NCBI GenBank assembly: GCA_028551475.1
Contig: CM052358.1
Coordinates: forward strand, 18,502,853 to 18,566,852
DNA: 64,000 bases
Direction: 5' to 3'
Origin: Casuarina equisetifolia
Taxonomy: Eukaryota > Streptophyta > Magnoliopsida > Fagales > Casuarinaceae
Positions within the stretch are counted from its first letter, which is position 1, and each line of letters starts with the position of its first letter. The translations under genes and the position numbers were made by a program. The notes beneath the pieces are model-generated. The model searched no databases, was not told the DNA's origin, and saw nothing but the letters and a program-made list of their open reading frames with translations. This document shows positions 35,631-49,800 of this stretch, in pieces.

Positions 35631-37815
35631 CTCAGTATAAATCCTCTAAAGGGTAGCTTCTTCAAGCTTTGCATACTGCTGCCTACATAAGCTCCCTAAG
35701 CCTCCCCTTTAGGTTTGGCTTCCTGCGTTACTAGTATAGGAAATCAATTTTTATATTTTAAATTTGTGAAAGTGATCATTCTTTTTTTTTCGCTTTGGAT
35801 ATAATTCTTTCTCTGTAAGCTCTATGCGTGGCACGTCCTCCATTAAACTACCCTCTTTTAACCATTAAGCATTCACCTTTTTTTAAAGGTTTGAAAGTAT
35901 ATCTTATTCTTTATACTTATTTGGCACATAGTTATTATATTTATCCTTATAAGTATTAATAAAATTTGTCAATATATTATCCTTATTTTAAAAAAAAAAG
36001 TGGTAATTTAGAAGGGATAAAGGGGAATCAGAATGTCGGGGCAGCTTGCTTTTGAGACCATAAGAGATATTAGAAAGGGTGAAAGGCAAAATCGTCATGT
36101 ACATCTTTTTTACGATGAATATGATGATACCCTTTGAAAGCAACCTTTTTCTGTGATTGAAAGATGAAGTTACTTTGCTATAATCATAAGGATTATTCAA
36201 TTCCTCCTTTAGCAGACCCATCGATGGTACGACCACATGATGGAATCAGCACGTACCTCGACAAAGCATGATGCCCTACATGACGCCAGCAGCGACGAGC
36301 TAGCGGCGCACCGTTGTCCGCAACTATATCTTGGGAATTTTAAAAGTCATTCCAACTATATAATAACATAAATGAAATTGCTCGTTTTCTCCGACACTTG
36401 AAAAAGGAAAAAAAAAAAAAGCACAATAAGGAAAGAAGAATTGACCTCTTGAACTTTTATATTGTTTGCTAAGAAGAACTTCAACTCGGTTAAATTATGA
36501 ATCCCCTAAAATTTTAGTGACATTCATGAAATGTTGCAAAGATCACTTGAAATTTACCACATCATCGAACAGCTGTTACAATCGCAAGATTGGAACTTGG
36601 ATCATAGTAATTTTGGACTTATGGAAGCCCAAGTTAGGAATGATCTCAAATGAAATAATTACTAATTAGCCATTAATTATGGAGTTTTTGACATAATATT
36701 CTTAGATCACGAGTTCTTAAATTCAAATTATGAATGGGATGACCTTTGGAAATAGCTACTGATCATAGGATTTAAACTTAGATCCTGATGAGCTTGAGTT
36801 TATAAAAGCTCAAGTTAGCAATGATATTTAAATAAAATAATCCTTAATTATCTATTAATTTTAAGACTTCTAAGATAATAGTTTTGAATCATACATTCAA
36901 ATTACCATTCGTTTTCTCCATTTTGTCTGAACTTCCCTTGCAGGTCCAAACGAGCAAAGGCGGTAATGGCCACTTCTTGCTATACTGTTTTTGTAGCAGA
37001 CGGCGGTCTCTCTCTGGAACCATTTCCTTCATCGGCTTTTGCACCCAATTTTCCACACTTTTGAGTTCTAATAATTTTTTCCAATAAAGAAACCGCAAGG
37101 ACATTCTCCAGTCAAATCCTTATGTCGAATATACACATTTATTTCGTGTTAGCTTCCCCAAGGCAGTTGCCCCCTTCAGTGCATGAGTAAAGTTGGAATT
37201 TGGGAAGTAAATATCTCTTTTAATATGCCAAGTAAATACTTTTCGGTTTAATTTTAGAAAAATGTTTTGTGGGTTTTTAAATTACTAGAAAAGAATTAAA
37301 TATTGCGGTGAATTCTGAAGAAAATTTCAATAAGTTGGTATCAAATCAGAAGAAAAAGAAGAGAAGTAATAATGAAAAAAATAAACTAAAATAGAGAGAG
37401 AGAAAAAAAAAAGATTATGTATAAAAAAGGAAGTGGGGTGTTGAGAAGACAAATGCATTTGGTGGAAAATAAGATGAAAGCATTTTGGAAATGGGCATGG
37501 AAATAAAAGTCGCCACCTGACCCTGCACTTCCCGACGGCTTTTCTCGTTTTCGTCAGTCCACCCTCGCCCTTTTTCTCTCTCTCTAGAAAACTCATTGTA
37601 GCCTCAGATCAAAGGCATTTTCGTTTTGAATTGGAGCTGATCTTCGCTGGGATTCCTCTCTAATTTCGTAGCGGAGTTAGATCCGAGCGGTGCCACGGCG
37701 AGAGAGGATCTGGGATTGGGAGCTCCAGAGGAAGGTCACGGTTTCTTTCTCTCTCTACCTCTCACTCTGTCTGTCCCTGCCTTTGTGCGTGAGAGGAAGG
37801 TGGATCTGAGCGGAG
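35631..37815. other. Intergenic with 3' UTR, tandem duplication and AP-2 promoter
   Basis: After the RETICULATA-related stop there is UTR-like sequence, then AT-rich spacer with no gene. A diverged tandem duplication lies at about 36570-36905. The last 300 bp are CT-rich (CTTTTTCTCTCTCTCTAG near 37570 and again near 37745) and are likely the leader and core promoter region of the AP-2 alpha gene. Confidence 0.5.
36570..36905. repeat. Diverged two-copy tandem duplication, about 185 bp
   Basis: Copies at about 36580-36740 and 36765-36905 share, in order, CTTGGATC/CTTAGATC, AAGCYCAAGTTAG, AATGAT, AAATRAAATAAT, TATTAATT, ATAAT and AAATTCAAATTA-type motifs, at roughly 75% identity by eye. Non-coding. 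Confidence 0.55.
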
Positions 37816-40800
37816 ATGGCGTTGTCAGGGATGCGAGGGCTTTCGGTCTTCATCAGTGACATTCGTAATTGCCAGAACAAGGAGCAGGAACGCCTCCGCG
37901 TCGACAAGGAGCTCGGTAACGTACGCACGCGCTTCAAGAACGAGAAGGTTGGGGTCTATCCTTGTATATCTACGCGTTTTTCTTTCGTCTTTGTCCGTCT
38001 GCATTTGTATGTTCCGCTCTTCCTTCTTTTGAATTTTGCATTGCCTTCTTTTAGTTGCTGGGTATTTTGATCGTTAACATAAGATTTGGGGCTACATCTG
38101 GGTTTGGATAGTTGAGTGTCGGAAACAAAAACACATTTTGGGGCGAGGTGCTTACTCAGCTAAGCATCATTCAGCTACATGGCATAGCTAGTAGTTCCAT
38201 GTTTGAATTTCTATTTTAATTTATTTCCCCTCTTTACTGAGCAGCTAAACATAGAGGGTCGATTGGTGCGCCCTTTTAGTTCTTTGAGCCGATAGTGTTG
38301 GTATGCGCATGAGCTAGCTTTTTGGCTTTCAGGTTTATTGAAAGTTGTCTTTGGAATAACTTGCTGTTCCTTGAGGCGATAGGGACTTGATATGTACCTG
38401 AATTTCGTATGTTGTCCGTGTTCTATTAAGATTGGATTTGGTGTGGTAAAAAATATTGAATAAGATGGGAAAATGCTTGCTATTAATTTCAGAGCTAGGG
38501 GGTCGGTGGGGCCAACGGTATGTCTGTGCCTTTGAATTTGCTTCAAAGGATGTCGGGGGTAGATTAATTTATGGAGAGTGGGGCCTTTCTCCACTAAGGA
38601 TTTTACCAAGAATACTAAGGAAAATTCTGTTTTGTGACATTCAAAACAGAGCACAAGAAAATTGAAGTAGTGTATTGGAGCTTACGAATAATGCATGGTG
38701 CCAAAATTTTGAAGAAATTCTTGAGGACTGATGATCGTGTTTAGAATAAAGTTCTAGGGAACCTATTGAATAAGTAAGCAGATAAAGTTAGGACGTTTTT
38801 GGATACTGCTTGAGGAAATAAAGCTGAAGATATTTTTGCTTTCTTAGAATAGTGGTTTACCTAAACTTGGTGCCTTGGTTGATCCCTGATATTCCTTCTT
38901 TGTTTAATGCTTGGCAGCTTCCCTGGGCCTTTGTTCAATTTAATCGTAGTGATGAAAGCTTAAGGAGCCAAGGATCTTGTTGGTTATTTGTTCTTGTTTT
39001 TATTCTATTCTTATTAACTTTAAAATGATTTTGGACGAATATATGAAGTTTGGATGAAATGCAAATAAGATTTCTAAGTGATGTGGTGGTAAGATAATGA
39101 GTTTCCCCAATATCTTAGGTTAAGCTGACTTATCCCTACCAGACAGATTGTATTATGAGGGACAGTCAATGTCACAGGTCATTTAGAAGAGTTTTTAACA
39201 TCTACTTTTTAAGTGGACACGTGTTCAAACCTTCTTGAATCTCTTTATTCTGGATTTCTTTGGGGTAGCTTACCAGTGAGGTAATTGAACTGCTTGCAAG
39301 ATACATGCCATTTCAACAATTGTTTAGCAGTTAGTTTCCAAAGAAAAATGTTCCCAATATGTATTGCATCAATGGACAGTAAGTGTTCTGGCCGCTTAGA
39401 TCATGCAATGCTGAGGAGTTAATCTTCAGTCAGAAAGAATTGATTAGTGTTAGGATTGGCTTGTGGGACTATGATGCTGCCTATACCTTATTGCCTCTAG
39501 CACTTTGGCCAAATAGCATCTCCTCACAATAAATGTGAGTAAGGGGGGAGGATGAAATTCATAGGTTTAAGCCTGTGAGTTATATTTACCTAACAAAAGT
39601 TATTTTGCATAGTGATTTTCATTAGTTTCTCAAAACTTTTATCATCATTGGTTTTCTGATTCTTTAATTGTTAGTACCACTTCGGCTGTGGCTGACTATA
39701 TTTTTTGGATTTTTGTACATTGGGAGTAGCTTGTCTATCTTGCCGTTCTTGGATTCTTGCTTCTAATTTCAGAAAAAACTGAATACTTAATTTAGAGAAG
39801 TGAGCTGTTCATATGGAAGCCTTTTGTTGTTTCAACAGGGTTTGTCACCATATGAGAAGAAGAAATACGTATGGAAAATGCTCTACATTCATATGCTTGG
39901 TTATGATGTGGATTTTGGTCACATGGAAGCTGTTTCTTTAATATCTGCACCAAAGTATCCAGAAAAGCAGGTAACTCCATCTTGAAGTGTTAATTTTGTT
40001 CCTAATGTGAACTCATTTTAGTTCTCCTTACTTATTTTTGGGGCTCTCATATAAGAAAATGGCTTGTGTTTTGTTGGTTGGTTTAAGTTGAATAACTCAA
40101 AGTAAGGGCATTGATTACATTGACTACGTCATTCTCGTAAGTAATTCCACAAAGCTGAATGCGTTATTAGAATATTTGGCATAAACTTGGTACCCAAAGT
40201 CTCATACTTAGTTCCTGAAGACCAGGATATTTGGACTTGTACCTTTACAGCATTGTCATATTTCTTAATTCGGGTGCTGCAAAATACTTTTTTCCTGTAA
40301 GGCATAATGCTCAATGCTATTCATATTGTGACTTGTGCTCTATATTCAGAATTAAATTCATTCTCATTGACTGATTGATGTTATTTTCAAAAAACGGATG
40401 CAGGTTGGCTACATTGTGACATCATGTTTGCTAAATGAGAACCATGATTTTCTGAGATTGGCAATAAACACTGTGCGCAATGATATCATTGGTCGAAATG
40501 AAACCTTCCAGTGCTTGGCATTGACTATGGTATGGCAGTTGAAAGCTCCTAAATTTTTAAGAGCTTAGTATCTATCTTTTTGCTTTTTTCTGTCAAAAGT
40601 AATACCTGCCTGTTAGGATGGCAATTATGTTCTTTCTCGTCAGTACCTGAAGTGATGTTAAGTACTGATGCTTCATATAAAAAATGCTCTTTTTCTTGTA
40701 TGAGATGTTTTTCCTTTTACCTTCTTTCAAGATATCTGGTGTCAATTACACCTCAAGTTTTCTTTTAGAAGCAATTTTATTGGGGCATGTGCATTAGTCA

Positions 40801-43800
40801 GTACTGTCAAGTGGTGTGCTAGTGGAGTTGTTTTAAAAGCGAGGGCTTTTCCAGAAACAAGTCCATCTTGGACGGTGGGATGAGTATATTTAAACCATAT
40901 TTTTTTAGACAGGACTGACTTTATCCTGTTTTTTCATTCATGGGATGTTTGGGAATAAAATGTTATGCATGATTCGGTGTCTTTAACTATGTCCCGGAAA
41001 TTATTAATTATTTTTACAAGACAAAAGTTCAAATCATGTCATGATCTTCGGCACAGTTTAGATTTTCAGATTCAAACTTGTTACTTTCAATAAGCATGGG
41101 AGCGTAATGTTGCAGTTACTTCATTTGGCAAGTTCCTGACAGCTTTTGGATTTTTCTAGGATAATCCTTCCAAAGTAAAAGGTTTAGGTGATCGACCATG
41201 CACATGCAATTTGTTTAAACTCAACAGGGCCTTATTTTTTACTTTTTGGAACTATTTACTCATGTGTTTTTCTGCAAATTCCATTCTAGGGCCATACTTC
41301 CATCAAAGCACAAAATCTAGAATGTCAACCTTCATGGAATGCTTGCTTAATGATTTTCCACTGGCTAACATCAAAACAGGCACATCTTTTGCTGGTTTAT
41401 TCCTGCCAATGATGGAAGATAGAGTTGTGCCACTAAGTCTGTCCCTTCCATTACATGTCTTCTTCTACTTCCGTCTCCACCCAGATTCTCACTTACACTA
41501 TATGTTAGTACAATTAATATGTACTTCCACGCATCATGATCCTTGGATTGAGCTTGATTTTAATACCTGGTATACAATATAATTGTTTCCAGTTATTTTC
41601 TTGGTCTAAGGAATGCAAGGACTCAGGGATCATGCCTTGCAATTACATTGAATTTGAGTCAGTACATTTCAGCATCTTTGTGTTTTTTTTTTCCCTTGAT
41701 ATATCTGTAATTATTTAATTATGTTTTAGTAGTTTGGTTTTTTCACTAGGCAAAATGACTCTGCAGCCTAATGTGCATTATTCCTTTTGATTTTATAAAC
41801 TCTGCAGCCAAATAGTAATTTTATATACTCTTGACTTTAAGAGCACTTCTAATATACGTTATTCCTCCTTTTTGTAAGACTTATTCCATAACGAAGTTAG
41901 CTCTTAAAGGACATCATGTCTTTGTCTATGCAGGTTGGTAACATTGGTGGAAGAGAATTTGCTGAGTCATTAGCGCCTGATGTCCAAAAGTTACTTGTAG
42001 GAGAACTTAATTTCATTATCAATTATATATATCTTAATTGATAGTTACAGAAAAGATTGATTTAACCCTGTATTTTGGTCTAGATCTCTAGCAGTTGCAG
42101 ACCACTTGTGAGGAAAAAAGCTGCACTTTGTCTGCTGCGCTTGTTTAGAAAAAATCCTGATGTAGTCAATGTAGATGGCTGGTATGTTAACACGTTTCTA
42201 TTCTAGCAATATGCTGTACCATGAAATAGACTTATTTGTGCTGATTTATTGGCCTCTTTTACCATATATCTTAGGGCGGATCGGATGGCACAGCTATTAG
42301 ATGAGCGTGATCTTGGTGTTTTGACATCTTCTATGAGCCTTCTTGTTGCTCTAGTATCAAATAACCATGAAGCATACTGGAGTTGTCTTCCAAAGTGTGT
42401 TAAAACATTAGAGCGGCTTGCCAGGAATCAGGATGTTCCACAAGAATACACTTACTATGGCATCCCGTCTCCGTGGCTTCAGGCTTGTGCTCTTTTTTAG
42501 CTCCTTAACTTCTTTATGCTATCAATACCAAATTAGTACGTGGGTTAAAAAGCATGGACGTTCTCCATTTCTATAGGAATGAAATAAATCTTCATATTTC
42601 TGCTGCATTTTAAAAAGTGCTTTCAAATCTTAATTAATAATAGAATAAAGGGAAAGAATCGCTTCTCTCTGTGTAAATATTGGCTGCTTTTGCATCTGTA
42701 AGTAAAATTTCGTTTTCTCAACGAAACATAAACCAATAGAATTTCTTTGTACTAGTGGCTACGATTTCATGAAATTTACATTTCCTACTCCTTGGAATAG
42801 AAATTTCCTTATCTTCTTCACACCTTAAAATATACAACGTGCAACTTTGTTTACCATTAGTAATTTTTACAAAATTTCCTGTCTTAATAAGTAACCTGGT
42901 AACTGACTGTTGGGTGATTTGTAACAGGTTATTATATTAACAACTTCCAATTCATGATTGTTAGCACATGATTACTGCAGGTTAAGACAATGAGGGCTCT
43001 TCAGTATTTCCCAACCATTGAAGATCCAAACACCCGAAGATCATTGTTTGAGGTTCTTTTCTGAAGGACATATCTTTTTTACTTGTTACGTGCTGTGATT
43101 AAATTGAACGTTGATTTGGTAATTTCAGGTCTTGCAACGGATACTAATGGGGACTGACGTTGTTAAAAATGTAAATAAGAACAATGCATCACATGCTGTT
43201 CTTTTCGAAGCGCTTGCTCTTGTAAGTTCAACAACTTAATATTTGTGTCTGACACCTTCAGGTGTAATGCTTTTTATTCTTAAGAGGTCTGTATGTGCAG
43301 CCACAGTTCATAGATACACTAGAAGAATATATATATATATGTATATATCTGTGCCTCCTACACACATGCTGATTCACCAGTGTGCATAGAGACAATGTTA
43401 CTGTGATGAAAACACGTTGAAGTGCCCAAGAAGATGAAACCTTGGAAATCTAGTATTCGTGAATGGCTTTTATGGCAAAAACTTACTTTATGCATTTTTG
43501 GAGAGAATATTGAGATTTGTTTCTTGAAACATTTATGATGCATATGCATTTGGTAAATGACCATTGACTAAATTTGTTCTTTTCAACCTCTTTATTTTTT
43601 GCTTGTGGGGTTGTCTGAGGCTATTGAGTCACTCCTCTTTTTCACTTATTCAATTGATTTAAACTTAATTTTAGGTAAAAGGATATTTCTTTTAGTTTCA
43701 CCAAGGACGTTGCCTGGGCAGCCTAATTAATCTACTTATTCGAACAAATATATTTACTCTTCTCAAGTATTATTCAGGGAATCTTATTTTGCTTTGCTTC

Positions 43801-46800
43801 TTCTGATGCCCTATCTCAGGTCATGCATCTGGATGCTGAAAAAGAGATGATGTCTCAGTGTGTTGCCCTCCTTGGAAAGTTTATTGCTGTGCGTGAACCA
43901 AATATTCGATATCTTGGCTTGGTAAGTTGTAGATCCACTGATACCTGTATATTAACAGCAACACCACAAGTACTGTACCAACTGCAATTCCCCAAACCCC
44001 CCCGGCCCCCTGTCCTCCACACACATACACACATACATGGGAAAAAGATACTATTGTGAATATCATGTGAAGATTCTTCTAAACCGAGAAGCATAACTTG
44101 AATGGCTGCTTTGTAGCTGTATCATTTGATGTTACATTGGTGTGGTGCAGGAGAATATGGCACGGATGCTGTTGGTAACAGATGTGCAAGATATCATCAA
44201 AAGACATCAGGCTCAGATCATAACTTCATTGAAGGATCCTGATATCAGGTTAAGTTTGTTTGTAGTGTCTCAATTATATTCTAAAAATGTCAGAACTCTT
44301 GATATTGCCACTTATTCATTTCGATAGCTATCTATTTATTTAGTGGAGTTTGATCATTACAATCACCACCATTTTTATAGATAATGTTAACTGTGAGAAT
44401 AGATATCCTGTTCTGGAGGATTTTAGCCTCCACCTAAAGGTGGAAGGTTATCATTCCCCAAATGTGTGGATTTTTGTGTGTGCTAGTATAGGTATGTATA
44501 CATTCCTAGATATGTTTGTGTTCGTACATATTCATGTTTGTATATCCTTAAAATCCATTTTCTAACAGCTTATAACTGTCTCCAGTATCCGTAGACGAGC
44601 TCTTGATTTGCTTTATGGTATGTGTGATGTTACAAACGCAAAGGACATAGTTGAAGAATTATTGCAGGTATGCTGGTACTGGGTGTGGACTATTTATTTT
44701 ACGTTTTGTTGAAGTACAGATTTGTTTGAATCAAGTTCTTTCGCCTTTATTTGCATTCTCAGACAGTTTCCATTCAAAAGACAAAATGAGCGAACCATTT
44801 TTATTTCTTTTCAGTATCTGAGTACAGCAGAGTTTGCTATGCGTGAAGAATTGTCACTTAAAGCTGCTATTCTTGCAGAGAAGTTTGCCCCTGATCTATC
44901 ATGGTAAGCATAGTTCTTGTTTGCAAGTAATTGGGATTTAGACCAAACACTGTCTGCAGGATATCCAGATTTGTGATATTCAATTAAATACTCCCAGTAA
45001 TAATTAAACATAATTTATCTTCTTTCACTGAAGTCTGTTGGTGATTTCATACGAAATTGATTATTATAGTTGACTTGCATCACTTTGATAAGCCAATGTT
45101 CAGTAAGTTTGATGATGTCATATTTGGTATCAGAAATAAAATTAGTTGTTTATTAATGCATTTCTTCTGGGAGGGTGTGAGAAGATTTAGTTGGAGTAAT
45201 TTTTGTGTGTCGATCTAAATTTGCCTTGCAACTATGAAGCATTTTGCTTTCAATATCAGTTTAGAAGGTAAGGCTGAGAGATAAGATGAAGTTATATGAA
45301 TGTTTCATGGTAGTTGGTAAGATCTATGCGGTGTCTTTTCTCTTTCATAGTTCTCGTGTTCTTCTTCACCCATGATGTGCAAATGGCATGCCTTTTCACA
45401 GTTCTTGGGACATATTTATAGTTGATATCCACTAGGTGTTACCCGTCCAAGGAATCATGACTTATCACCTTCAATAGTCCTTAGCTTTTTACTCATACAA
45501 ATACATTCCTACAGTATATTGAAACAATACGCATTCAAAAGAAAGAGAGATATAGAGAGAGTTGAAGTAGCAGATGTGAATTGTTGTCTATATGTGATAG
45601 ATTAAAGCATCTGAGACAATGATGAATTATTCATGATAACTCTCTTTTGCTGTCAAAGTTCAAAATGATGTTGAAATCATTTTTCTTATCTTTTTGGAAA
45701 TATTACATTTTAGCCATATGATTAAGACTTCCTGAACCTATGACTTGATGCTCTTGCAGAATATCTAGTTTAGATATTTCTTAAATCCTTATCTCAATGA
45801 AAAATCTAGCAGATTAAATTGAAGGATTGAAGATTGATGGCTTTCATTTAGACCATTAGAGCTTTTAAAGCAGCATATGGGTGTTTTGGTGTTTCTTTAG
45901 CTGGAAGTTACTCGAGTCTTTTCCATTCCTAATTCGTATTTTATAATCCTTCATTAGCTTTTAGCATGCTAAGACTTCGTGGAAGAACCTAGTGTTCTTG
46001 CCCCCTGAGGTAATTACCAGACTTGGATGTAGGTAGTGATTAATTGGGAAAATAAAGGAAAAAAAACAAAAGAATGATGGAAGCAGACAAGATAATTGCT
46101 TTTTCCTGTGTTACAGGTTGATATCAAAACACTTTTGCATATTGGACAAATTAAATTTAGATAGTGGGCTTTGTATTTACTTGATAAAGAAATTGCAAGG
46201 CTAGGATAAGGCTAATTCTTAATTAGCCTTTCGCTCTTTTTTTGTGTATACTAAGAGGATTAAAACAATGGGCTTTTGTTTGTGATAAACAGAAAACTCA
46301 AATAATTTGATTACAAATAACAAATAAATTTTTTTTTAATGTGAAACAGGTATGTGGATGTGATTCTTCAATTAATTGATAAGGCAGGGGATTTTGTAAG
46401 CGATGACATATGGTTTCGTGTTGTGCAGTTTGTTACAAACAATGAAGATCTACAGGTGATCAGATTTTAACATATTCCTATATTTCTTCCTGTTTTGTAT
46501 TCTTTTTGATGAATTTCCTGTTTCCCATAAGATTTTCATATTTTTTCTTCAACCGAGATTTTGTGAATTTGACCAGCCCTATGCGGCAGCAAAGGCGAGA
46601 GAGTATCTTGACAAGCCAGCTATACATGAGACAATGGTGAAGGTGTGTACAAATGGTTTCAAGATGATAACTTCTTAAACAGTTATATAAATACTTTAAT
46701 TTTTCTTCTTTCTTTTATCCTTCGCCCTGTAATGGAGTGTTTTGCTATTATTCTATTTTTAAAGAGTGCTTTACTCTTATTTGCACTTAGGCCATCCCAA

Positions 46801-49800
46801 TCCTTGCTTAGGAGAAATAAAGTTTTGATTTCTCCTTTTATCAAAACCAGAGAATTAATAATAGGAGTAAACAGGGACCTTTTAGTGTGATCATAATAGG
46901 CTCAATAAGAAAGCCAGAGTTTGGACAGCAAATATGGAAATACATATCATGGTTGCACGTCATCTTCTGCAAATGAAGCTTGTCAATTTTGTACATGAAT
47001 TTTTTGTGAGAGGTCTAGTTTCATATTATATGTCAATTAACCCTTTGAATGTGATCAGTTTATTTTCTGTGTATGTTCATGTGCTAAAATCATATATATG
47101 TTAATCCATATCAGGAACCTATAATTACTCAAATCATTTGAAAGTAAATCAAGTATATCCTGATACATCAAAAGCATGGTTTTAATTGGGAGAAATGTCT
47201 TAAGTTTACTTGAAAATTGGCATGTTTGCAAGCAGGTCAGTGCATATCTCCTTGGAGAATTTGGCCAACTTTTGGCCAGAAGGCCAGGTTGTGGTCCCAA
47301 GGAAATATTTAGCATCATACACGAGAAGCTTCCTACTGTATCGTAAGGGCACTTAATCCATACTGCTTGTCTTACTAGATTGTGGTTTTCATTCTTTCCA
47401 ACATCTTAGGGTCCATAATTATTTGCAGGCCTTCAACCATTCCAATTCTGCTTTCAACATATGCTAAAATTTTAATGCACACTCAACCCCCAGACCCCGA
47501 ACTTCAGAATCAGATTTGGGCAATATTTACCAAGTGAGATTTTAACTTTGCACCTTTTGTCTAAAATGTTGCGGAATAGTGTAGGTTTCTTTAACACATT
47601 GTTTTCATTCTTGTAGATATGAGAGCTGCATTGATGCAGAGATACAACAACGAGCTGTTGAATACTTTGCCTTGAGTAGAAAAGGTGCAGCTCTAATGGA
47701 TATATTGGCTGAAATGCCCAAGTTCCCCGAGCGACAGGTACTCCTGGGCCACATCAGTTCAGTAGAAATAATGCTTGTAGTTTTATGGATCAGTCACTTC
47801 ATAGGTGCTCTCAGTTAGAGGGTTTACTTGAAGGTTTTTGGTGCTAACTTTTTGTCTTTAAAATTTAGTCTTCATTGATCAAGAAAGCTGATACTGAAGT
47901 TGACACTGCGGAACAAAGTGCTATAAAGTTGCGAGCCCAGCAGCAAACATCAAGTGCTCTTGTTGTGACTGATCAGCGTCCTGCTAATGGACCACCATTA
48001 CCATCCAGCAATCAGCTTGGTCTGGTGAAGGTGCCCAGCATGAACAGTAAAGAGGTTAGTTCTTCCTCTTTTTTTTTTTTCTTTTTCCTTTTTTCTTTCA
48101 GTGTTTGTGGTTTTTTTTTTTTTTTTCTTGAATCCTTGACATTGTTACCATTTTCTCCATTGAAACTTTTATGCATTTGATTATCTTGACAGGATCAGAA
48201 CCTAGCAGAGCAAGGATTGTCCCATGAGAATGGAACTTTGACTAAAGTAGATCCCCAAACTCCTTCACCCGACCTCCTTGGTGATCTCTTGGGTCCGTTG
48301 GCTATTGAAGGACCTCCCAGTACCGATGTCCAGTCTCAACAAACTGTAGTCTCAGGATTGGAAGATGTTCCAAGTACAGTTGATGCTGCTGCGCTTGTAC
48401 CTTTTGGAGAGCAGACAAATTCTGTTCAGGTATTATTAAGTGTTACTATGAGATGCAGTTTTGCTTATTTGAAGAGGTGAGTTGAATAAGAATATTCTTT
48501 ATATTTGACATTTCCTGCTGAAGAATGAAAGGGCTGAGTATTGTCTTTCTTATGCTTGATACACTTAATTCTTGAGCTATCCTTTACCAGTCTTTGAACG
48601 ACCCAATCTTTGTTGAGCTCAAGTAGCTTGATTTTTATGAGTTAAACTATGACAGCCTGAGTAAAAGGTTGCTCATTGTCTCAATTGCACTAGGAAAGCT
48701 AGAGTTTTCCTGGCTGTGTCAGTCGGATTTAAGTTTGAGCTGCTTAACTTGTTTTATTTCCTTAATGATCTAAAGCTTCTGTTAAGAAAAAATTTGCATT
48801 TTCTCTGATCCTTGTGCAAAACTTGCTGATTTCCTTACAATCTGGACATGTTCTGCAAAATACTTTGTAGCATGTCCCTATTTATGGGCTTTTGTGACTG
48901 ACTTCTGAATCAGGAAAAGATGGTCTAGCCTCAGCTTCTATGTGCTGTAAGGTTGTACTGTTCATTGTGCTTAATTGATCTAATTAGCTAAACCACATTA
49001 TCCTGTTTTGCAGCCAATAGGAAATATTGCTGAAAGGTTTAATGCTTTATGCTTGAAAGATAGTGGTGTTTTATATGAAGATCCTTACATCCAGGTTTAT
49101 TTCTCTCCTCCAACTGTTCCTTCAACATCTGTTTTATACCTTAAGCACCTTACATTGTGGTAGTATTTCATGTTTACCGTACAAATCTTAAAAAGCATTT
49201 ACTAGGCATGTGATGATTTTTTTTGTTATAATATTATCCCAGATTGGTATTAAAGCAGAGTGGCGAGCACATCATGGGCGACTTGTTCTCTTCTTGGGAA
49301 ACAAGAATACTTCTCCACTTGTCTCAGTTCAAGCAATAATATTACCTCCGGCCCACTTGAAGATGGAGCTCTCACTAGTACCAGAAACTATTCCTCCAAG
49401 GGCACAGGTGAAGACTAATTGTTCTTGTAATGAATCAAATATTATTGGTCCATCTGGTGTTCACTCTTATACCTCTTCTTTATTCATTCTTCTCCTTTAT
49501 ATTTAATGTTTTGGTTGAATAGGTGCAATGCCCACTTGAAGTTGTTAATCTCCGCCCCAGTAGGGATGTGGCAGTTCTTGATTTCTCATATAAGTTTGGG
49601 AACAATATGGTACTCCTTAGAACCCAAAATTTGTGTTTTTCTGCTCAATGAATATGAAGCTGGCTTTTATCTATGACTTGCATATCTTGTTTGTGTCATA
49701 GGTCAATGTCAAGCTTCGCCTTCCTGCTGTCTTGAATAAATTTCTTCAGCCTATATCAGTGACACCTGAAGAGTTCTTTCCTCAATGGAGATCTCTTTCG

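Noticed and set aside
44350-44565. 71-codon frame within the alpha-adaptin gene
   Set aside because: It lies in the intron between exons 10 and 11 and has no family similarity.
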